A stretch of DNA of 12,113 nucleotides from SAR202 cluster bacterium. Lineage in GTDB: Bacteria > Chloroflexota > Dehalococcoidia > Lucifugimonadales > UBA3495. Position 1 is the first letter of the stretch. Each line of letters begins with the position of its first letter. The translations under genes were made by a program, and so were the position numbers. The stretch covers positions 1 to 12,113 of the forward strand of contig VFHF01000195.1 in NCBI GenBank assembly GCA_009392095.1, written 5' to 3'. Below the pieces are notes generated by a model. That model had not been told where the DNA came from and did no database searches. It worked only from the letters and a program-made list of their open reading frames with translations. Shown one piece after another: positions 6,304-12,113 of the stretch.

Positions 6304-6334
6304 AAATGGCCCCACGAATGCGGGGCTATTTTTT
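6304..6334 (+). terminator. Intrinsic terminator just downstream of the tRNA-tuf promoter
   Basis: Arms 6304-6313 and 6322-6331 pair in 10 bp (one G-U), with a GCCCC/GGGGC core, an 8-nt loop and a T-run at 6329-6334. It points rightward and would stop transcripts about 45 nt after the start, so it could serve as an attenuator or give a very short RNA. The remaining 96 nt to tRNA-Tyr hold only a loose CGAGG/CCTCG inverted repeat. Confidence 0.65.
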
Positions 6335-6430
6335 AGTGTGTGGTATCTAGATGTCCGTCCGAGGATTGAGACCTGTATCTGGAGCCTCGATTGCACCAGT
6401 ACGTTGGTCTATGCGAAAATTCCCATGCCT

Positions 6431-6518
6431 GGAGGGGTGGGTGAGTGGTTAAAGCCACCAGACTGTAAATCTGGCGTCCGGAAGGGCTTCGCAGGTTCGA
6501 ATCCTGCCCCCTCCACCA
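6431..6518 (+). tRNA. tRNA-Tyr (anticodon GTA)
   Basis: This is a class II tRNA with a long variable arm. The acceptor GGAGGGG pairs with CCCCTCC (6508-6514), the discriminator is A, and CCA is encoded at 6516-6518. The anticodon stem CCAGA/TCTGG encloses CTGTAAA with anticodon GTA at 6465-6467. The T arm GCAGG-TTCGAAT-CCTGC is at 6491-6507. It heads the tRNA-Tyr, tRNA-Thr, tuf series. Confidence 0.97.
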
Positions 6519-6530
6519 AAACCTTTTCCG

Positions 6531-6564
6531 GACCAGTGCGGACCAGTGCCCGTGCTGACCAGTG
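6531..6564 (+). repeat. Three copies of GACCAGTG between the tRNA genes
   Basis: The octamer GACCAGTG occurs at 6531-6538, 6541-6548 and 6557-6564, with start-to-start distances of 10 and 16 nt. It lies in the 98-nt spacer between tRNA-Tyr and tRNA-Thr. The role is unknown; it may be slippage or a spacer-processing remnant. Confidence 0.7.
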
Positions 6565-6616
6565 AAGGAAAATAGCATCAGTAAATCTAAGGCACCAGGC
6601 AGCCGTTAATCTATCA

Positions 6617-6691
6617 GCCCAGATAGCTCAGCGGTAGAGCACGTTCTTGGTAAGAACGGGGTCGGCGGTTCAATCCCGCCTCTGGGCTCCA
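6617..6691 (+). tRNA. tRNA-Thr (anticodon GGT)
   Basis: The acceptor GCCCAGA pairs with TCTGGGC (6681-6687), the discriminator is T, and CCA is encoded at 6689-6691. The anticodon stem CGTTC/GAACG encloses TTGGTAA with anticodon GGT at 6649-6651. The T arm GGCGG-TTCAATC-CCGCC is regular. tRNA-Thr directly before tuf is a common bacterial arrangement. A 6-bp hairpin without a T-run (6701-6717) follows in the tuf leader. Confidence 0.97.
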
Positions 6692-6750
6692 GCAAGAATC
6701 GGCCCAAAATATGGGCCTCAGTTAAGAGTAGTAGGGAGGACACCTAAGAG

Positions 6751-7935
6751 ATGGCTAAGCAGCAATTCGACCGGTCCAAGGAACACGTAAATGTAGGCAC
6801 AATCGGCCACGTGGACCATGGTAAAACTACCTTGACGTCGGCCATTACTAAGGTGCTGGCAGACAAGGGTCTTGCCAGTTATCTCGACATGGACAGCATC
6901 GACAATGCTCCTGAAGAGAAAGCCCGTGGCGTAACAATCGCCATCGCCCACGTGGAGTATGAGTCGGATACCAGGCATTATGCCCATGTAGACTGCCCTG
7001 GTCACGCCGACTATATCAAGAACATGATCACCGGCGCAGCCCAGATGGACGGCGCGGTCCTAGTTGTGAGCGCCCCAGACGGCCCCATGCCCCAGACTCG
7101 GGAGCACATCCTCCTGGCTCGCCAGGTTGAGGTGCCCAAGATCGTCGTTGCCCTGAACAAGGTCGACATGATGGACGATGAAGAGCTCCTGGAACTGGTG
7201 GAACTTGAGATTCGCGATCTACTGAACCGCTATGACTTCCCCGGAGACGACACTCCTGTCGTCCGCGTCAGCGGATTGAAGGCCCTCGAAGGCGATGAAG
7301 AATCCGTAAGCCAGGTCCTTGAACTGGTCAAGACTATGGACGACTACATCGACATGCCGCTGCGCGTGACAGACCGACCGTTCCTAATGCCCATTGAGGA
7401 CGTATTTGGCATCAAGGGCCGTGGCACCGTGGTCACCGGCCGTGTCGAGCGCGGCACTCTGAAAGTGGGCTCCCCGGTAGAGATCATCCGCTGGGGTGAC
7501 GTTCGTGAGACCGTGGCCACCGGCCTGGAGATGTTCCACAAAAACCTGGACACCACCGAAGCAGGCGACGCTGTAGGAATCCTGCTCCGCGGCGTGGACC
7601 GGGAAGAGGTGGAGCGCGGACAGGTATTGGTGGCGCCGGGCACGATGAAGCCCTACACCAAAGCCGAAGCCGAGGTATACATACTTAGCCGAGACGAAGG
7701 CGGGCGGCACACGCCTTTCTTCTCCGGCTACAAGCCCCAGTTCTACATCCGGACCTCCGACATCACCGGCGAGTGCACACTGCCCGAGGGTGTTGAGATG
7801 GTCATGCCTGGGGACAACGTAAAGATGGAGATCGAACTGATGAGCCCCGTGCCCATAGAAGAGCAGATGCGATTTGCCATCCGCGAAGGCGGGCGGACCG
7901 TGGGTTCCGGAGTTATCACCAAGGTGGTGTCATAA
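6751..7935 (+). CDS. tuf: Elongation factor Tu
   Basis: EF-Tu carries aminoacyl-tRNA to the ribosomal A site at the cost of GTP. The product has 394 residues, the normal length. The GTPase motifs are GHVDHGKT (19-26), switch I with T62 after EEKARG, DCPGH (81-85, with H85 the catalytic histidine) and NKVD (136-139). The beta-barrel domains 2 and 3 follow with GRGTVVTGRVERG and the conserved C-terminal region. Switch I reads GVTIAIAHVEYE where the common bacterial form has GITINTSHVEYE; this is probably lineage variation. The ATG is preceded by AGGGAGG about 11 nt upstream, a rather long spacing. It is downstream of two tRNA genes and 3 nt ahead of rpmG. Confidence 0.98.
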   Translation: MAKQQFDRSKEHVNVGTIGHVDHGKTTLTSAITKVLADKGLASYLDMDSIDNAPEEKARGVTIAIAHVEYESDTRHYAHVDCPGHADYIKNMITGAAQMDGAVLVVSAPDGPMPQTREHILLARQVEVPKIVVALNKVDMMDDEELLELVELEIRDLLNRYDFPGDDTPVVRVSGLKALEGDEESVSQVLELVKTMDDYIDMPLRVTDRPFLMPIEDVFGIKGRGTVVTGRVERGTLKVGSPVEIIRWGDVRETVATGLEMFHKNLDTTEAGDAVGILLRGVDREEVERGQVLVAPGTMKPYTKAEAEVYILSRDEGGRHTPFFSGYKPQFYIRTSDITGECTLPEGVEMVMPGDNVKMEIELMSPVPIEEQMRFAIREGGRTVGSGVITKVVS

Positions 7936-7938
7936 GTC

Positions 7939-8109
7939 ATGGCCAGAAAAACAGCCGACGTCCGCCAGATCATCACGCTGCAATGCGGCGACTGTCGCGA
8001 ACGGAACTACACCACGGTGAAAAACCGGCGCAACGACCCCAACCGGGTGGAGTTGCGCAAGTATTGCTCCAGGTGCCGTTCGCACAAGACCCACCGCGAA
8101 GTGAGGTAG
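7939..8109 (+). CDS. rpmG: 50S ribosomal protein L33
   Basis: This 56-residue protein starts MARKTADVRQIITLQCGDC and ends with THREVR. It contains C16xxC19 and C43xxC46, so it is the zinc-binding (C+) type of L33. The region around YTTVKNRRNDPNRVELRKYC is characteristic of the family. The ATG at 7939 lies 3 nt after the tuf stop, and the gene ends 6 nt before secE. It is a small structural protein of the large subunit. The tRNA-Trp that often lies between rpmG and secE in other bacteria is absent. Confidence 0.95.
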   Translation: MARKTADVRQIITLQCGDCRERNYTTVKNRRNDPNRVELRKYCSRCRSHKTHREVR

Positions 8110-8115
8110 CACTCA

Positions 8116-8355
8116 ATGGCTAGGGCATCAACGCGCAGCCAACGCATCGTCGCCCCGTCCGGTGGCGGGAGTGTCGGCCCGGTAACCTTTCTGCAGGAAA
8201 CCTACTCGGAACTGCGGAAGTCGGTCTGGCCCAGCCGGGAAGAGACCGCACGGTTGACCGTGGTGGTCATTGTGTTAGCCATCGCAGCCGGGTTTTTCCT
8301 AGGCGGATTGGACCGGGTATTTGCCGAGCTATTCTCCCGGATAATCTTCAGGTAG
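8116..8355 (+). CDS. secE: Preprotein translocase subunit SecE
   Basis: SecE holds the SecYEG protein-export channel together in the inner membrane. The product has 79 residues and is the single-membrane-span form found in most non-enteric bacteria. The conserved amphipathic segment FLQETYSELRKSVWPSREET (25-44) is followed by a hydrophobic span at about 48-66. The basic, Ser/Gly-rich N-terminus (1-22) is not conserved in general. The ATG lies 6 nt after rpmG, with GAGG about 9 nt upstream. The link to nusG is conserved across bacteria. Confidence 0.93.
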   Translation: MARASTRSQRIVAPSGGGSVGPVTFLQETYSELRKSVWPSREETARLTVVVIVLAIAAGFFLGGLDRVFAELFSRIIFR

Positions 8356-8481
8356 GTTCGTAAAAGGGAACCCGGAAACGGGATCTCAGGAATAGCTTCA
8401 TTAGTAATGTTTAATCGTGGGAATGGCGCGCGCCTCAGGGCGTTGCCCATTTCTGCTTGACCCAGCATCGGATATAGCATC

Positions 8482-9060
8482 ATGACTACCAGCAATACAT
8501 CGGAAACCGAAGAAACCCAGGGTCCCCGTTGGTACATCGTCCACACCTACTCAGGCCAGGAAGACCTGGTGGAGAAGAACCTCCGCTTGCGAATCCAAAG
8601 CCTGGATATGCAGGACCGGATCAACGAGGTACTGGTTCCCACAGAAGAAGAAGTAGTCTTCAAAGACGGCCAGCGGCGCTCTGAGCGCAAGAAGCTGTTC
8701 CCCGGCTACATCCTCGTCCAAATGACCATGGATGACGAAAGCTGGTATGCCGTTCGCAACACCCCAGGCGTCACCGGGTTCGTCTCCACTGAAGACGAGT
8801 ACGACAAGCGGCCTAAACCGGTGGCCCTGGAAGATAAGCAGATGGAAGATATCCTCAAGCAGGTGGACTCAGACCCCACCCGCGTGAATATCGGCCTGGA
8901 GCGCGGCGAGACCGTGCGAATCACCGAGGGTCCTTTCGTCGACTTCATCGGATCTATCAACGATGTGGACGAAGGCAAAGGGAAGGTCCGCGTTATGGTA
9001 TCCTTCTTCGGGCGCGAAACACCCGTGGAACTGGATTTCCTCCAGGTGGAGCGGATCTAA
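8482..9060 (+). CDS. nusG: Transcription termination/antitermination protein NusG
   Basis: The product has 192 residues, near the usual size. The NGN domain starts with RWYIVHTYSGQEDLVEKNL (16-34) and contains KKLFPGYILVQM and the NTPGVTGFV signature. The C-terminal KOW domain carries GETVRITEGPFVDFIGSIND and ends in LDFLQVERI. NusG binds RNA polymerase and links it to Rho or to the leading ribosome. The first 13 residues are Ser/Thr/Glu-rich and probably disordered. The start has only a weak ribosome-binding sequence. It follows secE after 126 nt, in which only a small CCCG-GAAA-CGGG hairpin stands out. Confidence 0.96.
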   Translation: MTTSNTSETEETQGPRWYIVHTYSGQEDLVEKNLRLRIQSLDMQDRINEVLVPTEEEVVFKDGQRRSERKKLFPGYILVQMTMDDESWYAVRNTPGVTGFVSTEDEYDKRPKPVALEDKQMEDILKQVDSDPTRVNIGLERGETVRITEGPFVDFIGSINDVDEGKGKVRVMVSFFGRETPVELDFLQVERI

Positions 9061-9112
9061 ACCTTGGTAGCCAGGACGAACCTAATCAAGAGAGAATCTG
9101 AAGGAGCCCCCG

Positions 9113-9538
9113 TTGGCGAAGAAAGTTAGAGCCATTATCAAGTTACAGTTGGAAGCGGGAAAGGCGACGCCCGCCCCTCCGGTTGGGCCCGCGTTGGGCC
9201 AACACGGCGTAAATATCATGGGCTTCGTCAAGGAATACAACTCCAAGACGGCCACCCAGGCCGGGTCCATCGTCCCAGTGCACCTGACCGTCTATGAAGA
9301 CCGGTCATTCACCTTCGTTACCCGCACTCCCCCGGCGTCGGACATGTTGCGCAAGGCCGCTGGCGTCGAGAAAGGGGCCTCGGAGTTCCGCGAAGGCAGC
9401 GTGGGCAGCATTAGCAAACAGCAACTCAGAGATATCGCCGAATCGAAACTGACCGACCTGAATGCGGGTGGCGTCGAAGAAGCGATGCAGATTATTGCCG
9501 GTACCGCCCGCAGCATGGGCATCGACGTAGGAGAATAG
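9113..9538 (+). CDS. rplK: 50S ribosomal protein L11
   Basis: L11 binds 23S rRNA at the GTPase-associated centre and supports factor function and stringent signalling. The product has 141 residues, the standard length. The N-terminal domain has KLQLEAGKATPAPPVGPALGQ (10-30) and the proline-rich signature. The rRNA-binding C-terminal domain contains TPPASDMLRKAAG and ends in AGTARSMGIDV. The start is TTG at 9113-9115, chosen because AAGGAG lies 6 nt upstream and the protein then starts MAKKV as expected. rplA follows after 5 nt. Confidence 0.97.
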   Translation: MAKKVRAIIKLQLEAGKATPAPPVGPALGQHGVNIMGFVKEYNSKTATQAGSIVPVHLTVYEDRSFTFVTRTPPASDMLRKAAGVEKGASEFREGSVGSISKQQLRDIAESKLTDLNAGGVEEAMQIIAGTARSMGIDVGE

Positions 9539-9543
9539 CAGAC

Positions 9544-10260
9544 ATGGTCAAGCACAGCCGGCGGTTTAGCACTGTCGCGGAAAAGGTGGACCTGGAGAGG
9601 AACTATGAGCCTCTGGAGGCCATGGCACTCCTCAAGGAAGTGTCCACCGCCAAGTTTGACGAGACCGTTGAGCTACACATAAGAACCAACGTAGACCCGC
9701 GGCACGCCGACCAGATGATTCGCGGCGTCTGCTCCCTGCCCCACGGGCTGGGCAAGACCATTCGCGTGGTGGTATTCGCTGGAGCCGAGGGTGCTGAAGA
9801 GGCCCGAGCCGCAGGTGCTGACTTCGTTGGCGAAGACGACCTTATCGAAAAGATCGAAGGTGGCTGGGACGACTTTGAAGTCGGGCTTGCCACTCCTCAG
9901 GTGATGCCTAAGATCGGCAAATTGGGCCGTATCCTAGGCCGCAAAGGCCTGATGCCTAATCCCCGTTCTGGTACCATGGTCCAACCCCAGGACCTTCCTC
10001 GGGCGATTCAAGAGGCCAAGGGCGGAAGGACCGAGTACCGGACCGACCGCACGGCAATCATCCACTCTTCGGTTGGCAAGGTAAGTTTCGAAGCTGACAA
10101 ATTGGTGGATAATCTGGCAGCCCTGGCCAGTGCCATAGTTAGAGATCGGCCTGAGAGCCTCAAGGGGCCTTTCTTCCGATCCGCATACATCACGTCAACC
10201 ATGGGTCCTAGCGTGTCGTTGGACCTGCCTGCCCTGCAGGCTTTGGAATCGCCGGAATAA
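9544..10260 (+). CDS. rplA: 50S ribosomal protein L1
   Basis: L1 forms the mobile stalk at the E site and often represses its own operon. The product has 238 residues, close to the normal length. The signature GKLGRILGRKGLMPNPRSGT (125-144) is intact, as are SVGKVSFEADKLVDNL and AYITSTMGPSVSLD near the C-terminus. The ATG follows rplK by 5 nt, with AGGAGA about 9 nt upstream in the rplK end. A 223-nt gap with an L10-type leader follows. I did not identify an L1-binding mimic upstream of rplK. Confidence 0.97.
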   Translation: MVKHSRRFSTVAEKVDLERNYEPLEAMALLKEVSTAKFDETVELHIRTNVDPRHADQMIRGVCSLPHGLGKTIRVVVFAGAEGAEEARAAGADFVGEDDLIEKIEGGWDDFEVGLATPQVMPKIGKLGRILGRKGLMPNPRSGTMVQPQDLPRAIQEAKGGRTEYRTDRTAIIHSSVGKVSFEADKLVDNLAALASAIVRDRPESLKGPFFRSAYITSTMGPSVSLDLPALQALESPE

Positions 10261-10300
10261 TCCCGGCGCCCGGTCACTAAAATCGGGTTTACAATCTAAA

Positions 10301-10396
10301 GGTAACAAGCCAGAGACTGCGGGTCCCCTTTGGGGGCTAAATGCGAAAGCCGCCCGCACAGGCGCGATGGTGAGATTTTCGGAGTAACCGGATGAT
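10301..10396 (+). promoter_or_regulatory. Ribosomal protein L10 leader (autoregulatory rplJL leader)
   Basis: The stretch between rplA and rplJ has the layout of an L10 leader. TGCGGG (10318-10323) pairs with CCCGCA (10353-10358) around an inner CCCC-TTT-GGGG hairpin (10325-10335) and an AATGCGAAAG internal segment that may form the bent L10-L12 binding site. It is followed directly by a terminator. By family knowledge, free L10-L12 complex binds such a leader and represses rplJ-rplL. Confidence 0.6.
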
Positions 10397-10430
10397 TCCC
10401 TGCGCCGCGTTTGTGGCGTAGGGATTTTTT
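10397..10430 (+). terminator. Attenuator terminator in the rplJ leader
   Basis: Arms 10397-10408 and 10413-10424 form a 12-bp stem (two G-U pairs) with a GTTT loop, directly followed by six T. It sits 54 nt before the rplJ start and downstream of the L10 leader fold. It therefore looks like the switch that lowers rplJL transcription when L10 is in excess. Confidence 0.85.
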
Positions 10431-10483
10431 ACCTCTTACCTCCAGTATCAACTAGCCTGGAGAAATCAGAGGGAACGTGGAGG

Positions 10484-11254
10484 ATGGATTTGCCGACCCA
10501 GCAAAAGATAGACCGGGTCCAGGACATCAAAGGCCGCATAGAGCGCAGCACCATCGCGATGACCACTCGATATTCGGGCATCTCGGTGAATCAGATGATT
10601 GAATTACGCCGGGCCATGAAGGCCGGCGGCGTAGATTTCACTATCGTTAAGAACACGCTGCTATCCCTGGCGGCAGATGGAGCCCAAAAACCCCAATTGA
10701 AAGAGATCATTGATGGCCCAACAGCCATCGCCCTGGGATATGACGACCCAGTTGAAGCCGCCAAAGCCATGGCGGACTTTATCCGCACTGGCGGAACGAC
10801 CCTGGCCATCATCGGATCGGTCATGGGCGACGATGCCCCGATGTCCTCTTCGGAGTTCACCAGGTTGGCCGCTCTCCCGCCCAAGCCAATCTTGTTAGCC
10901 ATGCTCTTGGGTCAGTTGCAATCGCCCATCGCACGGATGGTCACAGTGATGAACGGCCCACTGCAAAGCATGGGCAACCTCCTCGCAGCCCGGGTGCGCC
11001 AGTTAGAAGAGGAAGGACCAGCCCCTGAGCCGGAACCGGCCGCTGAACCAGAAGCCAGTGCGGAGCCTGAGGCCGCTGAAGAAGCGGCTGCTGACGAAGC
11101 CTCGGCCGAAGAAACACCTGAGACGGAAGCCACTGAAGAGGCTCCAACAGATGAAGAACCCGCTGCAGAAGCCGAAGCCGAGCCGGAAGCTGCCGATGAG
11201 GCGCCTGCAGAAGAACCTGAAGCTGAAGACACCAGCGAGGAAGCAGCGGGATAA
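10484..11254 (+). CDS. rplJ: 50S ribosomal protein L10 with long acidic C-terminal tail
   Basis: L10 anchors the L7/L12 dimers to the ribosome. The first about 173 residues form a normal L10: RRAMKAGGVDFTIVKNTLL (42-60), GPTAIALGYDDPVEAAKAM (78-96), LPPKPILLAMLLGQLQSP (131-148) and the L12-binding C-terminal helix. Residues 174-256 are an added tail of almost only Glu, Ala, Pro, Asp, Thr and Ser with no Lys, Arg or aromatic residue. The total of 256 residues is about 80 more than usual. The ATG at 10484 abuts GGAGG with no gap. An in-frame TTG at 10490 would have GGAGG 6 nt upstream and give the more typical L10 start M-PTQQK. The true start may therefore be 10490. Its leader is attenuated. 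Confidence 0.95.
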   Translation: MDLPTQQKIDRVQDIKGRIERSTIAMTTRYSGISVNQMIELRRAMKAGGVDFTIVKNTLLSLAADGAQKPQLKEIIDGPTAIALGYDDPVEAAKAMADFIRTGGTTLAIIGSVMGDDAPMSSSEFTRLAALPPKPILLAMLLGQLQSPIARMVTVMNGPLQSMGNLLAARVRQLEEEGPAPEPEPAAEPEASAEPEAAEEAAADEASAEETPETEATEEAPTDEEPAAEAEAEPEAADEAPAEEPEAEDTSEEAAG

Positions 11255-11328
11255 TCTGCTGCCGACCGATTAGATAGATCAAATTTACCTGATACACAAA
11301 AACGCACGATAAAAATAGAGGAGAAATC

Positions 11329-11715
11329 ATGACTAAGGACGAGATTATAGAGGCCATCAAGCAGATGAACGTCGTCGAGTTGTCCGACGTAGTGAAGGCC
11401 TTGGAAGAAGAGTTCGGCGTCAGCGCCGCGGCCCCAGTGGCCGTTGCCGCCGCACCCGCTGCCGGCGGCCCCGCCGATGCTGGCGGAGCTCCTGCCGAGG
11501 ACCAGTCGGAATTCGAGGTTAGCCTCAAAGAGATTGGCCCCAACAAGATCAACGTGATCAAGGCCGTCCGCGAGGTAACTTCCCTGGGCCTGCGAGAGGC
11601 CAAAGAGCTGGTTGAGTCCGCTCCCACCGCCATCAAAGAAGGCATCGCCAAGGAAGAAGCCGACGAGATTAAGGGCAAACTGGAAGAGGCCGGAGCAGCT
11701 GTCGAGGTCAAGTAA
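11329..11715 (+). CDS. rplL: 50S ribosomal protein L7/L12
   Basis: L7/L12 is the multi-copy stalk protein that recruits translation factors. The product has 128 residues. The dimerisation domain (1-33), an Ala/Gly/Pro-rich hinge (34-57) and the factor-binding domain (58-128) are all present. The last contains INVIKAVREVTSLGLREAKELVE. The ATG has GGAG 5 nt upstream. The 74-nt gap after rplJ is AT-rich and may support extra initiation, as needed for the 4-6 copies per ribosome, but I see no convincing promoter there. Confidence 0.97.
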   Translation: MTKDEIIEAIKQMNVVELSDVVKALEEEFGVSAAAPVAVAAAPAAGGPADAGGAPAEDQSEFEVSLKEIGPNKINVIKAVREVTSLGLREAKELVESAPTAIKEGIAKEEADEIKGKLEEAGAAVEVK

Positions 11716-11745
11716 CACCTCTCACAGTTACGACAGGAGGGCCTA

Positions 11746-11979
11746 TTGGGCCGAAAAGACCGGGAGCGCTTCCAGCGTTTAAGGGATAGCAATCCTGATT
11801 ACGTTGGTTATCGCGGAAAAGAGACAGTGACCATCCAGGCACCGCTACTAGAAACGGAGACGGTGGTCTGTTCGGTGTGCAATCGGAAGCGCAATGTTGA
11901 CAGCGACAGCCTTCCCGATGACGTCAGCACTTTCATGTGCCTGCGTTGTCAGGAAGACGCTGAAAGCAGTGTAGCCTGA
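11746..11979 (+). CDS. Small zinc-ribbon-like protein of unknown function
   Basis: The product has 77 residues. C42xxC45 and C65xxC68 form a treble-clef or zinc-ribbon pattern (CSVC ... CLRC). The N-terminus is basic (MGRKDRERFQRLRD), the C-terminus acidic. The start is TTG at 11746-11748, with AGGAGG 5 nt upstream, a very good site. It follows rplL by 30 nt and is probably cotranscribed with the ribosomal operon. I do not recognise a named family. A nucleic-acid- or ribosome-associated role is suggested by context and the basic zinc-binding composition, but it is inference. Confidence 0.75.
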   Translation: MGRKDRERFQRLRDSNPDYVGYRGKETVTIQAPLLETETVVCSVCNRKRNVDSDSLPDDVSTFMCLRCQEDAESSVA

Positions 11980-12041
11980 ACCCTCCAACCAACCCCAGAA
12001 TAAGAGATCACAAAAAAGGCACCCCCATCAGGAGAGGTCTT

Positions 12042-12104
12042 TTGTCCTACATGAGTGAAGTGCAGGCCGGTTTCCTACCGGAACGGCGGCAACTCTGCGT
12101 CTAG
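12042..12104 (+). CDS. Possible 20-codon ORF (leader peptide?)
   Basis: A TTG at 12042-12044 has GGAGAGG 4 nt upstream, in the style of the TTG-started rplK and zinc-ribbon genes. The frame has 20 codons and a TAG at 12102-12104; an ATG three codons in (12051) is an alternative. The frame covers a CCGGT-TTCCT-ACCGG hairpin (12067-12081). It may be a leader peptide for a gene beyond the right edge, or chance. Confidence 0.2.
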   Translation: MSYMSEVQAGFLPERRQLCV

Positions 12105-12113
12105 GTATTCATA

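Noticed and set aside
6531..6564. CRISPR-like repeats
   Set aside because: The units are only 8 bp, with spacings of 2 and 8 nt; there are no spacers of normal size and no cas genes.
6333..6578. Minus-strand open frame of 81 codons over tRNA-Tyr
   Set aside because: It is the complement of a well-formed tRNA gene, a common source of false hypothetical proteins.
8356..8481. tRNA-Trp or other RNA gene between secE and nusG
   Set aside because: No cloverleaf can be drawn; only a 4-bp hairpin with a GAAA loop is present.
10273..10295. TACAAT as a promoter -10 box ahead of the L10 leader
   Set aside because: No -35-like hexamer lies at 16-18 nt; read-through from upstream genes is the simpler view.
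10912..11718. Long minus-strand open frame (268 codons) opposite rplJ and rplL
   Set aside because: It is the complement of the Glu/Ala-rich L10 tail and of L7/L12; its Ser/Ala-rich sequence is a composition artefact.
12051..12113. Cobalamin-riboswitch-like GCCGGT...CCGG and CGGCAACTCTG
   Set aside because: The conserved core and spacing of the cobalamin riboswitch are not met, and the upstream conserved elements are missing.

Overview
The window looks like chromosomal DNA of an uncultured, moderately GC-rich bacterium. The best guess is a marine Chloroflexota lineage of the SAR202/Dehalococcoidia type. This rests on the style of the ribosomal-protein and EF-Tu sequences, frequent TTG starts, and a UGSC-type selenoprotein next to small-molecule catabolic enzymes. 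It is an inference from protein style, not a phylogenetic result. No mobile element, integrase, transposase, CRISPR array or phage gene was seen.

Left part (1-6253), all on the minus strand. At the left edge, nuoE and the first 110 codons of a nuoF-like gene overlap by 8 nt and form the start of an NADH-oxidising iron-sulfur/flavin module. A good sigma-70-type promoter lies at 922-950, and a 28-codon open frame leads into nuoE. A strong terminator (1078-1114) separates this unit from a leftward gene series: apt (5529-6041), an MBL-fold hydrolase (4589-5428), a carboxymuconolactone-decarboxylase-like protein (from 4548), a 3-hydroxyisobutyrate-dehydrogenase-type reductase (2988-3881), a 347-residue conserved protein of unknown function (1863-2906), and a 189-residue UGSC-family selenoprotein (1145-1714). 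The selenoprotein frame is split by one in-frame UGA. That UGA lies in a U-G-S-C motif and is followed at the right distance by a perfect 7-bp hairpin, so it is read as selenocysteine and not as a broken gene.

Middle (6254-6750). A near-consensus rightward promoter is followed within about 50 nt by an intrinsic terminator. Then come tRNA-Tyr(GTA) and tRNA-Thr(GGT), both with encoded CCA, and the leader of tuf.

Right part (6751-12113), all on the plus strand: tuf, rpmG, secE, nusG, rplK, rplA, an L10-type leader with a strong attenuator terminator, rplJ with a very long acidic tail, rplL, a small four-cysteine zinc-ribbon protein, and a structured, unassigned tail with a possible 20-codon ORF. 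This is the classic translation/secretion/transcription cluster normally found upstream of rpoBC.

The right half makes core machinery: EF-Tu, ribosomal proteins of the L1 and L7/L12 stalks, NusG and SecE. The left half is accessory metabolism. The most interesting part is the possible hydrolase / CMD / dehydrogenase / 347-aa protein / selenoprotein pathway, whose substrate cannot be told from the sequence.
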